Source: Myxococcales bacterium
GTDB taxonomy: Bacteria; Myxococcota_A; Polyangia; Polyangiales; Houyiibacteriaceae
Assembly (NCBI GenBank): GCA_019637115.1
Contig: JAHBWH010000076.1
Coordinates: 1-35,722 of the forward strand
Length of the DNA stretch: 35,722 nt
Direction: 5' to 3'
Of the stretch, positions 1 to 7,456 are shown one piece after another; position 1 is the stretch's first letter; every line of letters starts with the position of its first letter. The notes beneath the pieces are model-generated. The model did no database searches and had not been told where the DNA came from. It saw nothing but the letters and a program-made list of their open reading frames with translations. A program made the translations under genes and the position numbers.

Positions 1-94
1 CGGGTTCGCGGCCGAGAAGATCTCCTCACCCTCCTCTGGGCCGCGCGCCGCGCGCGGCCCAGAGGAGGGTGCCGCGTCTCTGCCCGCGAACCCG
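1..94. repeat. Nested inverted repeat / long hairpin at left edge
   Basis: A perfect 21-bp stem (27-47 with 51-71, three-base loop at 48-50) is enclosed by an 11-bp outer stem (1-11 with 84-94). A short GAGA/TCTC pairing (14-17 with 77-80) lies between them. The right arm is not followed by a T-run, so it is not a classical intrinsic terminator. It could still end transcription or be a mobile palindromic repeat. The outer arm may continue left of the window. Confidence 0.7.
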
Positions 95-210
95 CCCCCG
101 CGGTGTCCCGTCCCTTGCCGTCTGGATCAGACGCCTCCGCAATCACCCGCAGGGGTCGGGGGGTGAACGCGTACGAAGGACCAGCACCTCGCGGGTTACG
201 TTCAGCAGCC

Positions 211-867
211 GTGACCGAACGTCTCCGGTACCCACGACTTCCTCACCTCGTTGACGCCAAGCCGGGTGACCTCGCGCTCACGAAGAAGGCGCGCGAAACC
301 TTCCTCGCCGAGCCGCTCGTGGTGGAGGAGAAGCTCGACGGCGCCAACGTCTCGGTGCGCTTCGACCCGAGAGCAGGTCCCACCGTGGCCGGACGCTCGG
401 GAAGCGGCTCGGATCGCGGCGGCCAGCTCGGCCGCTTGCGTGCCTGGGCCGCCGAGCGACACACGAAGCTCGCCGGGCTGCCGAGCGGCTCGGTGCTGTA
501 CGGCGAGTGGCTCTACCTCGCGCACTCGATCTTCTACGATCGGCTCCCCGACTACTTCGTGCTCCTCGACCTCAAGCTCGCGGACGGGACGTTCGTGGAT
601 CGACGACGGCGTGAGGAGCTCGCGCAGGCTCACGACCTCGCGCTCGCGCCGCTGCTCTTCGAAGGTCGCGTGAAAGGGCTCGCGCACTTGGACTCGCTCG
701 TGGGCCAGTCCGCGTTCGGCTCGATGCGCGCCGAAGGAGCGGTGTTGCGACAGGAGTCTGCCGGTCACGTGCACGCGTGGGCGAAGTGGGTGCGGCCGGA
801 CTTCGAGCAGAAGTCGGATGAGGATTGGGAGCAGGATCGACGGGTCAATCGCTTGTTGCCCCGGTGA
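211..867 (+). CDS. RNA ligase family protein (DNA/RNA ligase nucleotidyltransferase fold)
   Basis: The 218-residue protein carries the covalent nucleotidyltransferase motifs in order. Motif I is KLDG with the probable adenylated Lys41. A YGEW segment (97-100) fits motif III. EGAV (175-178) fits motif IV and AKWVRPDF (191-198) fits motif V. This matches the compact RNA_ligase family (T4 Rnl2/DRB0094-like), which seals or repairs RNA through ligase-AMP and RNA-adenylate intermediates. The start is uncertain. I chose the GTG at 211 because family homology (RYPRLPHL) begins just after it. A GTG at 163 with a purine-rich stretch upstream and an ATG at 103 are in frame, but their extra residues look non-coding. 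There is no C-terminal specificity domain, and the RNA substrate is unknown. Confidence 0.72.
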   Translation: MTERLRYPRLPHLVDAKPGDLALTKKARETFLAEPLVVEEKLDGANVSVRFDPRAGPTVAGRSGSGSDRGGQLGRLRAWAAERHTKLAGLPSGSVLYGEWLYLAHSIFYDRLPDYFVLLDLKLADGTFVDRRRREELAQAHDLALAPLLFEGRVKGLAHLDSLVGQSAFGSMRAEGAVLRQESAGHVHAWAKWVRPDFEQKSDEDWEQDRRVNRLLPR

Positions 868-934
868 CGCAGGCGCCTGACCCACTCCATCGACGCCCAT
901 CGACGCCCTCATCTACCCGGCGTGCCGGAGCGAA

Positions 935-950
935 GCGGACCTCGGTCCGC
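935..950. other. Small hairpin in intergenic region
   Basis: A 7-bp perfect stem with a 2-base loop (GCGGACC, TC, GGTCCGC) lies between the RNA-ligase gene and the next gene. No T-run follows. It is possibly a weak terminator. Nothing else is recognisable in 868-1053. Confidence 0.3.
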
Positions 951-1053
951 GAAGCTGATTCCGCCGAGACGACGAGTGCGCCGATGGCGCGCGGAGTCCC
1001 CGCCGCTTGCACGAACTGGAGCGCGGGCACGCTTCGTCTGATATCAGAGCGCC

Positions 1054-1836
1054 GTGCCGAGCGAGCCCTACCGCACCAGCTATCGGGTCGAGGAGACGAC
1101 GCGCGCTCTCCGCGCCACCGAGCTGGCGTTCGTCCGTGCGCGGCGTGAAGAGCGTGCGGCGGACGTTCACAAGCAGGAGATGAGCGGGCCCCGAGAGATG
1201 GTGATCCCGCTCACGGTCGCGGTGATCGCGTTCGCGGTCGGGCTCGCGATCGACGACCCTGCGGTGATGTTCGCGGGCGCCGGGATGGCGGTGATGCTTG
1301 CCGGGATCTTCGTCATCGCCCGGCGCAGGGCGCTCGAGCGGGTCGCCGCGTATCCGCCGGGGCCGTGGGCGCTGCCCGACGAGGCCTACTCGGTGCGCGA
1401 GATCCACATCGTCGCGCGCTCGGTGGTCGGGGCGGCGAGCGGCGACGAGGATTACGTGATCTGGGCGCTCTTCGAGATCCCGGGCGGTCGCTGGGTCTAC
1501 CTCGATCCGCTCTCGGTTCCCCTCGACGGCCCCGTGGCGAGGCTCGAGGCGCTCGCGCGCGCCGACGTGCGGCTCACACAGCTACTACCGCATGGGTTGT
1601 TCTTGTCGGCCACGGTAGCGGGGGACGCGATCCCTCACCGCGGCGCGGGCGGAGGGGCCGGCGAGGACTACGCCGACGCGATGGAGCGCGGCTTCGAGTG
1701 GCGCCCCAGCGGTCCCATCGATGCCAAGCTGGACGAGCACGGTGGGGACGACGACTCCTCGCTCGAGCCAGGGCCGATCGGGCGGGTCGCCGAGGACGTG
1801 CTGCCGGCGCGGATCCGGGAGGTGGTGCAGGGCTGA
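1054..1836 (+). CDS. Two-helix membrane protein of unknown function
   Basis: The 260-residue protein starts at a GTG. A charged N-terminal cytoplasm-like stretch (1-47) is followed by two adjacent hydrophobic segments, about 49-66 and 70-89, joined by an Asp-Asp-Pro turn. An Arg-rich stop (about 90-92) and a soluble domain of about 165 residues follow. That domain contains an acidic patch near the C terminus. I do not recognise the family. The codon pattern (G/C at third positions) supports it as a real gene. It stands alone, with the left neighbour about 190 bp away and a dispersed repeat directly after the stop codon. Confidence 0.6.
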   Translation: MPSEPYRTSYRVEETTRALRATELAFVRARREERAADVHKQEMSGPREMVIPLTVAVIAFAVGLAIDDPAVMFAGAGMAVMLAGIFVIARRRALERVAAYPPGPWALPDEAYSVREIHIVARSVVGAASGDEDYVIWALFEIPGGRWVYLDPLSVPLDGPVARLEALARADVRLTQLLPHGLFLSATVAGDAIPHRGAGGGAGEDYADAMERGFEWRPSGPIDAKLDEHGGDDDSSLEPGPIGRVAEDVLPARIREVVQG

Positions 1837-1842
1837 GGGCTA

Positions 1843-1880
1843 GTGCGCCCAACCCGAAGTTCGTTCCGGGTATCCGCGCC
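1843..1880. repeat. Dispersed short repeat, copy 1
   Basis: This 38-bp stretch matches 30720-30758 at about 35 positions, including the shared core TTCGTTCCGGGTATCCGCG. It begins 7 bases after the stop codon at 1836. The two copies lie about 29 kb apart in unrelated contexts, so this looks like an interspersed extragenic repeat rather than a coding motif. Confidence 0.75.
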
Positions 1881-1949
1881 CACCGCATGACCGCGCTCGA
1901 GTCCCCGTACCTGGCCGTAGTCACCCTACGCTTGGCCCGCGGTCCGCAC

Positions 1950-2150
1950 CGCTGGACGCGGAGATCCGGTACATGGCGATCGTTCACAGCGACGCGACGG
2001 CCGCCCCCGTATCTCCAGCACGAGATCATGATCGCCGATCTCAGCCTCGACGCGAGGTACCTCATCCGCCCCTTCGGCTCGACCGCCACGAACTGGACCG
2101 CCGTGCTCGGCATGGCGCGCACCCGCATCGAGGCGCTCCGGACGCCCTGA
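1950..2150 (+). pseudogene. Frame-broken remnant of a small gene
   Basis: From about 1950 to 2010 one frame shows a native codon pattern (reads ...DAEIRYMAIVHSD...). From about 2013 the pattern moves to another frame, which reads PYLQHEIMIADL... and ends with a TGA at 2148-2150. The second part has almost only G/C at third positions, as real genes here do. No good start is visible upstream of 1950, so a decayed or frameshifted gene is likelier than an intact one. The family is not recognised. A single sequencing error is the main alternative. The rest of 1881-2232 shows nothing else. Confidence 0.4.
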
Positions 2151-2232
2151 TCGCGTCGATCGTCGCGCGCTCACGGCCGACGACGACGACGTCACCCGAG
2201 CGGCGTGCTATCGCCCGCTCGAAAGGTCCCCG

Positions 2233-2895
2233 ATGCGCTCTCGCCCGTATCTCGCGCTCTCCCTCTTGCTCGCCGCGTGCACGTCCGACACCCCCGAGCC
2301 CCGACCAGCGGACACCGGAACGGCAGACGCCGGACCACCGGACACCGGAACGGCAGACACCGGAGCGGTCGACGCCGCGGTCTGCACGCGCATCGAGACG
2401 CTCGAGCCCGCGGCCGCGGGGAGCGTCGCCGAGCTCCCCGAGCAAGAGGGGATGCGGAGCGTCAGCGTGATCGGCGTCGCCTCGACGTACTTCAAGACGA
2501 CCGACGACGACCGCGAGCTCCGGCGCGGCATCGTCGAGATCGTCGTCCCCGCAGACGCCGCCGACGCGCTCGGAGCCACCCTCCGCTTCCGCACGTCGGT
2601 GGACAGCGTACAACCCGCGCCCCCGAACGAAGCTCACGCCGTCTTGGCCTATCGTGAGGCCGACGGCGCGCTCACCATCGAGGACTTCGACCGCGAGGCG
2701 GAAGAGATCGGCGTCGTCTCGCCCGACGCCGACGACTACGCGATCGCGCTCCTCGCGCGAGTCCGCGCGAGCGCCGGCGCACCACTCGGCTTCCGCTTCC
2801 AGCTCGCGCCCCCCCACGACACCGCGACGGAGGTTGGCGCGCGCGCCGCCGTCTTCCTCGAGGTCCGGCTCGACCTCGAGCTCCCCTGCGAGTGA
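2233..2895 (+). CDS. Lipoprotein with Thr/Asp/Pro linker and beta-rich domain
   Basis: The 220-residue protein begins with a short signal peptide ending in a lipobox (LAAC, Cys16), so it is probably lipid-anchored. Residues 17-47 form a low-complexity linker of DTGTAD-type repeats, encoded by a 27-bp imperfect tandem repeat around 2308-2370. The remaining 170 residues have alternating hydrophobic strands. The pattern of a conserved 'LRFRTSV...AVLAYREADG' core resembles beta-sandwich surface domains such as DNRLRE, but I would not assign that firmly. The start ATG at 2233 is preceded by an AAAGG ribosome site. It converges on the molybdenum-enzyme operon. Confidence 0.72.
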   Translation: MRSRPYLALSLLLAACTSDTPEPRPADTGTADAGPPDTGTADTGAVDAAVCTRIETLEPAAAGSVAELPEQEGMRSVSVIGVASTYFKTTDDDRELRRGIVEIVVPADAADALGATLRFRTSVDSVQPAPPNEAHAVLAYREADGALTIEDFDREAEEIGVVSPDADDYAIALLARVRASAGAPLGFRFQLAPPHDTATEVGARAAVFLEVRLDLELPCE

Positions 2896-2917
2896 AGTGC
2901 ATCGTCGGCGCTAGCGC

Positions 2918-2966
2918 GCCGGCGCTACGCCGGCATCCGCGCGCCAGCGCCCGCGCTACGCCGGCA
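2918..2966. repeat. Short direct repeats between convergent genes
   Basis: The 14-mer CGCTACGCCGGCAT occurs twice, around 2921 and 2952, within GC-rich self-complementary sequence containing GCCGGC palindromes. The second copy runs into the 3' end of the minus-strand gene that stops at 2956. It lies between two convergent genes and could help end transcription from both sides. Confidence 0.4.
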
Positions 2967-3570
2967 TGTGCGCCCCCAGCGCCTCCAGCGCCGAGCGCGT
3001 GTCGAGATCCTCGAGCACCCCGGGGTCGTCCACCTCGAGCTCGCGAGCGTCCGAGAGCGACCCGAAGAGTGCGCGCGGGCTCGCGGTCGGGGGGAGATCG
3101 AGCAGGGGCGCGACGAGCCGCGCGTCCACGACGTATGGGTGGCCGCGCCGCCCCTGGTGACGCGGGCGGACGAGGGACGCGCCGCTCAGTCGCCACGCCG
3201 CGATCAGCGCGCGCACCGTCCGCGGCTGCACGTGTGGGTGGTCGACGAGCGAGACGAGCACCGCGTGGTGCGCGATGGCGCGGAGGAGCGCGATCTGCAG
3301 CGACGAGAGCATCCCCCGCTCGGGCCGAGAGTTGTGCGCAGTCCAGGCGCCGCGTCGGGCGGCTACCGCCGCGATCGCCCCACCCCACGGCGCCGCGGTG
3401 ACGACGAGCACCTCTCGGCACCCTCCCTCGTGCGCCGTCCGGATCGCCCGCGCGACGAGCGGCTCTCCCCCGAAGCACGCGAGCGCCTTCGGGCCTCCCG
3501 CGCGCGTCGACGCGCCCGCCGCGAGCACGACCCCCAAGACCTCCGATCGCCGCACGGACGGCGACGTCAT
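2956..3570 (-). CDS. MocA/MobA-like molybdenum cofactor nucleotidyltransferase
   Basis: The 204-residue protein has the nucleotide-binding signature LAAGASTRAGGPKAL (about 16-30), the GMLSSLQ segment (86-92) and an LVDHP metal-binding segment (108-112). These match MobA-like NTP transferases of the MocA branch, which cytidylylate or otherwise nucleotidylate molybdopterin for xanthine-dehydrogenase-family enzymes. The ATG at 3570 overlaps the TGA of the FAD subunit gene by 4 bases (ATGA), so it is the last gene of a coupled operon. This placement supports a dedicated cofactor-maturation role for the enzyme encoded upstream. A general MobA-like sugar or isoprenoid nucleotidyltransferase is less likely. 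It is somewhat longer than the minimal fold, and all key motifs are intact. Confidence 0.75.
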   Translation of the reverse strand: MTSPSVRRSEVLGVVLAAGASTRAGGPKALACFGGEPLVARAIRTAHEGGCREVLVVTAAPWGGAIAAVAARRGAWTAHNSRPERGMLSSLQIALLRAIAHHAVLVSLVDHPHVQPRTVRALIAAWRLSGASLVRPRHQGRRGHPYVVDARLVAPLLDLPPTASPRALFGSLSDARELEVDDPGVLEDLDTRSALEALGAHMPA

Positions 3571-4535
3571 CGGCGCGCCAGCTCCTCGAGGGCGCGGCGG
3601 GTGAGCACCCGGTGGAGCTCTCGCCGGTGGGCGGGATCCCACGGCACGTTGGGGAGCGGCTTGCACTGCTCGAAGACCACCTCCGCGACCTCGGCCGCGA
3701 GGGCCGCGTCGAGCGCGCGCCCCGCGAAGCGGTCGAGGCGACCGACCACCTTGGGCTTGGCGCCGAGCACGTTCGCGACGACGCAGACCCGCGACACGCC
3801 CGCCTCCGCGAGGTCGACGCGGATCGCCAACGCGACGAGCGGGAAGTCGATGCTCTTGCGTGGGCGCCACTTCACGTAGGTCGTCCGCCGCGGTCCGGTC
3901 GCGAAGGGCACCCGCACGGCGATGAGCAGCTCGTCGGGGGCGCGCGTCGTGTTCGCGGTGCCGTCGGCGCGATAGTAGTCGTCGAGGCGCAGCGTCCGCG
4001 CGCCGCGCATGCTGGCGAGCGTGACGCTCGCGTCGAGCGCGATCAGCGCGGGGGCCAGGTCACTGCTCATCGCCGCCACGCAGCGCTTGCCGCTCGGGAC
4101 AACGTGGCAGACGTCACCCTCGGATTTGAGGCAGCCGCCGAGCGCGCCGCGCCAGAACTGGCTCTGGTTCACGTAGCGGCAGCGCGGGTCGAGGTTGAGG
4201 TTCCCGCCCAGCGTCCCCATCTCGCGGAGCTGCGGCGACGCGCCGGCCGCCGCGGCCTGCGCGACCATCGGCGCGTGCTCGGCGACGAGCGGGCTCGAGG
4301 CGACCTCGGCGAGCGAGCGGAGCGCGCCGAGCACGAGCCCCTCGCCTTCGACGTGCTCGGCCTGTAGGACCGCGAGCCGGTGCAGGCTGACGAGCCGCTC
4401 GGGGCGCCACCGGCGCTGCTTCAGCGTCGGCAGCAGATCCGTCCCTCCCGCGATCGGCACGCCGCCACGCGCGAGCGCCTCGAAGGCCTCGTCGAGCGAC
4501 GCCGGGACCAGGAGCTCGAAGGGCGCGAGGCGCAT
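3567..4535 (-). CDS. FAD-binding subunit of molybdenum hydroxylase, 4-hydroxybenzoyl-CoA reductase beta type
   Basis: The 322-residue protein belongs to the CoxM/XDH FAD-subunit family. It has the FAD loop AGGTDLLP (29-36) and the second FAD motif REMGTLGGNLNLD (about 104-116). Right after it lies an insertion with four cysteines (Cys119, 135, 143, 152), in the contexts DPRC, GGCLK, DVCHVV and KRC. Such a loop holding an extra [4Fe-4S] cluster is the known hallmark of 4-hydroxybenzoyl-CoA reductase beta subunits and is absent from ordinary xanthine dehydrogenases. The start ATG at 4535 overlaps the upstream gene's TGA (TGATG), so it is translationally coupled. It would pass electrons between the small Fe-S subunit and an external low-potential donor. 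Confidence 0.82.
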   Translation of the reverse strand: MRLAPFELLVPASLDEAFEALARGGVPIAGGTDLLPTLKQRRWRPERLVSLHRLAVLQAEHVEGEGLVLGALRSLAEVASSPLVAEHAPMVAQAAAAGASPQLREMGTLGGNLNLDPRCRYVNQSQFWRGALGGCLKSEGDVCHVVPSGKRCVAAMSSDLAPALIALDASVTLASMRGARTLRLDDYYRADGTANTTRAPDELLIAVRVPFATGPRRTTYVKWRPRKSIDFPLVALAIRVDLAEAGVSRVCVVANVLGAKPKVVGRLDRFAGRALDAALAAEVAEVVFEQCKPLPNVPWDPAHRRELHRVLTRRALEELARR

Positions 4536-6844
4536 CAGCGGGCCCCCTCGCGTCGAACGCCGCGCTCGCGGAGCGCCGCCAGGACCCGCGGGGGGTCGAA
4601 GGGGAGCGCGTCCAGCCGTACGCCAACGGCGTCGTAGATCGCGTTGGCCACCGCGGGGATGCTCGAGTGCAGCGGCCCCTCCCCGGCTTCCTTCGCGCCA
4701 TAGGGCCCGCGGGGATCGGGGGCCTCGACGATCAGCGCGTCGATCGCCGGGGTGTCGAGGAAAGTCGGCAGCCGATAGTCCAAGAGGCTCGGCCCCGCGT
4801 GCAGGCCCCCGTGCGCGACGTCGAGCTCGTGATGCTCGAAGACGGCCTCGGCCACCCCCATGTAGGTCGAGCCCTCGATCTGGCCCTCGACGAGCCGGCG
4901 GCTCAGCGCGCGCCCGCAGTCATGCGCGCACCAGACCCGCTCGACGTGCACCTCGCCCGTCTCCACGTCCACCTCGACCTCTGCGACGTGGGCCGTGAAG
5001 CTGTACGCGGGAGACGCGCCGATGGCGCCCCCGCGGTAGTCGCCGTGGCGATCGGTCGGCGAGCGATAGTCTCCGACCGCCGTGAGCAGCCCGTGCTCGG
5101 CCTCCGCCCGCTGGAAGGCCTCGTCGATCGGCATGACCCGGCCCGGCTCCTCGAGGTCCAGGGCGACGCGATCGACGAGCGCGATCCGCCGCGCGGGCAC
5201 CTCCCAAGCGCGCGCGACCGCCTCGGTGACGACGCGGCGGAGCGCGCGCGCCGCCGAGAGGCAGGCGTTGCCCACCATCAACGTGATGCGCGAGCTGTAC
5301 GCGCCGAGGTCCACGGGGCAGAGGTCCGTGTCGGCGCTCAGCACGCGGATGTCCTCGAGCGCCAGCCCGAGCTCCTCGCTCACGATCGCCGCGACCATCG
5401 TGTCCGAGCCCTGACCGATCTCGCTCGCCCCGCTGAAGATCCGCGCTCGCCCGCTCCGATCGAGCGTCACCTGCACCGCCGACTGCGGCATCTCGTTGGG
5501 GTAGATCGGGTAGTTGGTGCCCGAGATGTACGTGCTGCCCGCGACCCCCAGCCCGCGCCCGAACGGCAGCCGTCCGCGACGCTCCTTCCAGCCCGAGGCG
5601 CGCTCGACCGCCGCCAGACAATCGAGGAAGCCGCTCGAGCCGATGCGGAGCTCGTTGATGGTGCGGCTGTCCGCCTCGAGCGCGTTGCGGCGACGCAGCT
5701 CGATGGGATCGAGGTCGAGCGCGACGGCGGCCTTGTCGAGCTGCACCTCCATGGCGAAGCGTGGCTGCACGCTCCCGTGCCCACGCTTGGGTCCACACGC
5801 GGGCTTGTTGGTGTAGGCGCGGCGGCTCGCGAAGCGATACGCGCCGAGCGCGTAGGGGGCGCTCAGCAGCTGCCCCGAGTAGTACGTCGTCACGAGGCCG
5901 AAGCTCGAATACGCGCCGCCGTCGAGCGTCGACCGCGCGTCGACGCCGAGGATGGTCCCGTCTCGTCGGAACCCCGCGCGGTGGAGCATCGTCATCGGGT
6001 GGCGGCCGCGGTGGGCGTAGAAGACCTCCTCGCGCGTGTAGAGCAGCCGCACCGGGCGCCCCGTCACGAGCGCGAGCTTGGAGACGCAGAACTCGAGGTC
6101 GAAGGGCTCGCTCTTGCCCCCGAAGCCGCCCCCGAGCGGCGGCTGCACCACCCGGATGCGACGCGCGGGGAGCTCGAGCACGCGCGCGAGCTCCCGGTGC
6201 AGGTAGTGCGGCACCTGCGTCGTCGACCACACCGTGAGCACCCCGTCGCCGTCGACGTCGGCGAGCGCACAATGCGGCTCGAGCGCGGCGTGCGTCGTCC
6301 CGGCGAAGCGGTACTCGCCCTCGATCACGAGGTCCGCGCCCGCGAGCGCCGCGTCGACGTCGCCGAACGCGAGCTCGACCTCTTTCGTGAGGTTGCCCTT
6401 CTTCGCGTAGGGGTTGATCCGAACGTCCGACGCGAGCGCCTCCTCGGGATCGAAGAGCGCGGGCAAGGGATCGTATTGGACGCGGACCGCCGCCGCCGCC
6501 TCGATCGCCGTCGCCTCGTCCTCGGCCGCGACGCACGCCACGCCGTCACCGACGTGCAGCGCCTTGTCGACCGCGAGGGCGTTCTCGTCGTGCGTCCAGG
6601 GGATGATGCCGTAAGGCGTGGGCAGGTCGCGCCCGGAGATCGCCGCGACGACCCCCGGGAGCGCCAGCGCGCCCTCGAGGTCCACGTCGACGATGCGCGC
6701 GTGCGCGTGCGGGCTGCGCACGATCTTCGCGTGCAACATCCCCGGCAGCTTCAGGTCGGCCGTGTAGCGCGAGACGCCACGCATCCGGTCGTACGCGCCC
6801 ACGCGCCGGTGCGTCTTGCCGATCTGCCAGGTCGACCCCGTCAC
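4535..6844 (-). CDS. Molybdopterin-binding large subunit, 4-hydroxybenzoyl-CoA reductase alpha-like
   Basis: The 769-residue protein matches the large subunit of the xanthine dehydrogenase family along its whole length. Visible features are the N-terminal hammerhead domain with SPHAHA (44-49), the molybdopterin motif PLGGGFGGKSEPFD (236-249), the GHGSVQPRF cofactor loop (355-363) and a C-terminal KEAGEGP segment. In that segment Glu722 aligns with the catalytic Glu of this family. The GHGS and GKSEPFD variants resemble hydroxybenzoyl-CoA reductases more than purine oxidases. The GTG start at 6844 overlaps the TGA of the small-subunit gene by 4 bases. The substrate is inferred mainly from the beta subunit. 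A different aromatic or N-heterocyclic substrate remains possible, because no CoA ligase gene is present nearby. Confidence 0.82.
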   Translation of the reverse strand: MTGSTWQIGKTHRRVGAYDRMRGVSRYTADLKLPGMLHAKIVRSPHAHARIVDVDLEGALALPGVVAAISGRDLPTPYGIIPWTHDENALAVDKALHVGDGVACVAAEDEATAIEAAAAVRVQYDPLPALFDPEEALASDVRINPYAKKGNLTKEVELAFGDVDAALAGADLVIEGEYRFAGTTHAALEPHCALADVDGDGVLTVWSTTQVPHYLHRELARVLELPARRIRVVQPPLGGGFGGKSEPFDLEFCVSKLALVTGRPVRLLYTREEVFYAHRGRHPMTMLHRAGFRRDGTILGVDARSTLDGGAYSSFGLVTTYYSGQLLSAPYALGAYRFASRRAYTNKPACGPKRGHGSVQPRFAMEVQLDKAAVALDLDPIELRRRNALEADSRTINELRIGSSGFLDCLAAVERASGWKERRGRLPFGRGLGVAGSTYISGTNYPIYPNEMPQSAVQVTLDRSGRARIFSGASEIGQGSDTMVAAIVSEELGLALEDIRVLSADTDLCPVDLGAYSSRITLMVGNACLSAARALRRVVTEAVARAWEVPARRIALVDRVALDLEEPGRVMPIDEAFQRAEAEHGLLTAVGDYRSPTDRHGDYRGGAIGASPAYSFTAHVAEVEVDVETGEVHVERVWCAHDCGRALSRRLVEGQIEGSTYMGVAEAVFEHHELDVAHGGLHAGPSLLDYRLPTFLDTPAIDALIVEAPDPRGPYGAKEAGEGPLHSSIPAVANAIYDAVGVRLDALPFDPPRVLAALRERGVRREGAR

Positions 6845-7350
6845 TCGCCCTCCGGGCGCTTCGCCATCCGGACGCTCGCGTGGATCACCGCGTCGAGGAT
6901 CTTCTCGTAGCCCGTGCAACGGCAGAGGTTCCCCGCCAGCGCCTCGCGCGCCTCGGCGCGGCTCAAGGGTCGCCCGCGATGCCGGGCGAGGTGGGCGCGG
7001 ATGGAGTGCTCCGCCTGCATCAAGAGCCCCGGCGTGCAGAAGCCGCATTGCGCGGCGTTGTGCTCGGCGAAGGCGACCGGCAGCGGATGCGGCTTGGGCC
7101 CGACGAGCGCCTCGACCGTGCGCACCTCGGCCCCATGCGCGCGCGCCGCGAGCGTGAGGCAGGCGAGGACGGGCTTGCCGTCGAGCTGCACGGTGCACGC
7201 GCCGCAATCCCCCGCGTCGCAGCCGCACTTCGTCCCGACGAGGTCGAGCGAGTCCCGCAGCAGCTCGAGCAGCGTCGTCTCGGGCGCGGTCGCCACGTCG
7301 ACGTCACGACCGTTCACACGCGTCGAGATCAGGATCGGGAGTCGAGGCAT
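6841..7350 (-). CDS. [2Fe-2S]-binding small subunit of molybdenum hydroxylase
   Basis: The 169-residue protein has the two-cluster plan of this subunit. The N-terminal plant-ferredoxin-like cluster uses Cys44, 49, 52 and 64 (CDAGDCGAC...C). The C-terminal helical cluster uses Cys102, 105, 143 and 145 (CGFC and CRC). Length and motif spacing are normal for HcrC/CoxS proteins. It shuttles electrons between the molybdenum site and the FAD subunit. It is the first gene of the four-gene operon (small, large, FAD, MocA-like), with start ATG at 7350 and a GTGA overlap with the next gene. About 105 bp of unassigned sequence separates it from queD upstream on the same strand. Confidence 0.87.
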   Translation of the reverse strand: MPRLPILISTRVNGRDVDVATAPETTLLELLRDSLDLVGTKCGCDAGDCGACTVQLDGKPVLACLTLAARAHGAEVRTVEALVGPKPHPLPVAFAEHNAAQCGFCTPGLLMQAEHSIRAHLARHRGRPLSRAEAREALAGNLCRCTGYEKILDAVIHASVRMAKRPEGE

Positions 7351-7456
7351 GGCGGCGAGTCGCGGGGAGACACTTCCCCACTCCTCCCTAGTCCCGCGTC
7401 CCCATCCATCGATTGAGCGGCCGCAACTCAGTACAGCTCCCGGAAGGTCGCTGCAC

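Noticed and set aside
103-210. Upstream start for the RNA ligase gene
   Set aside because: The extra residues lack family similarity and native codon pattern. The family N-terminal segment begins right after the GTG at 211.
4667-6910. Very long open frame on the plus strand opposite the molybdenum large-subunit gene
   Set aside because: In GC-rich DNA the frames opposite real genes are often open. The minus strand has full family motifs and native codon use here, and the plus frame has neither.
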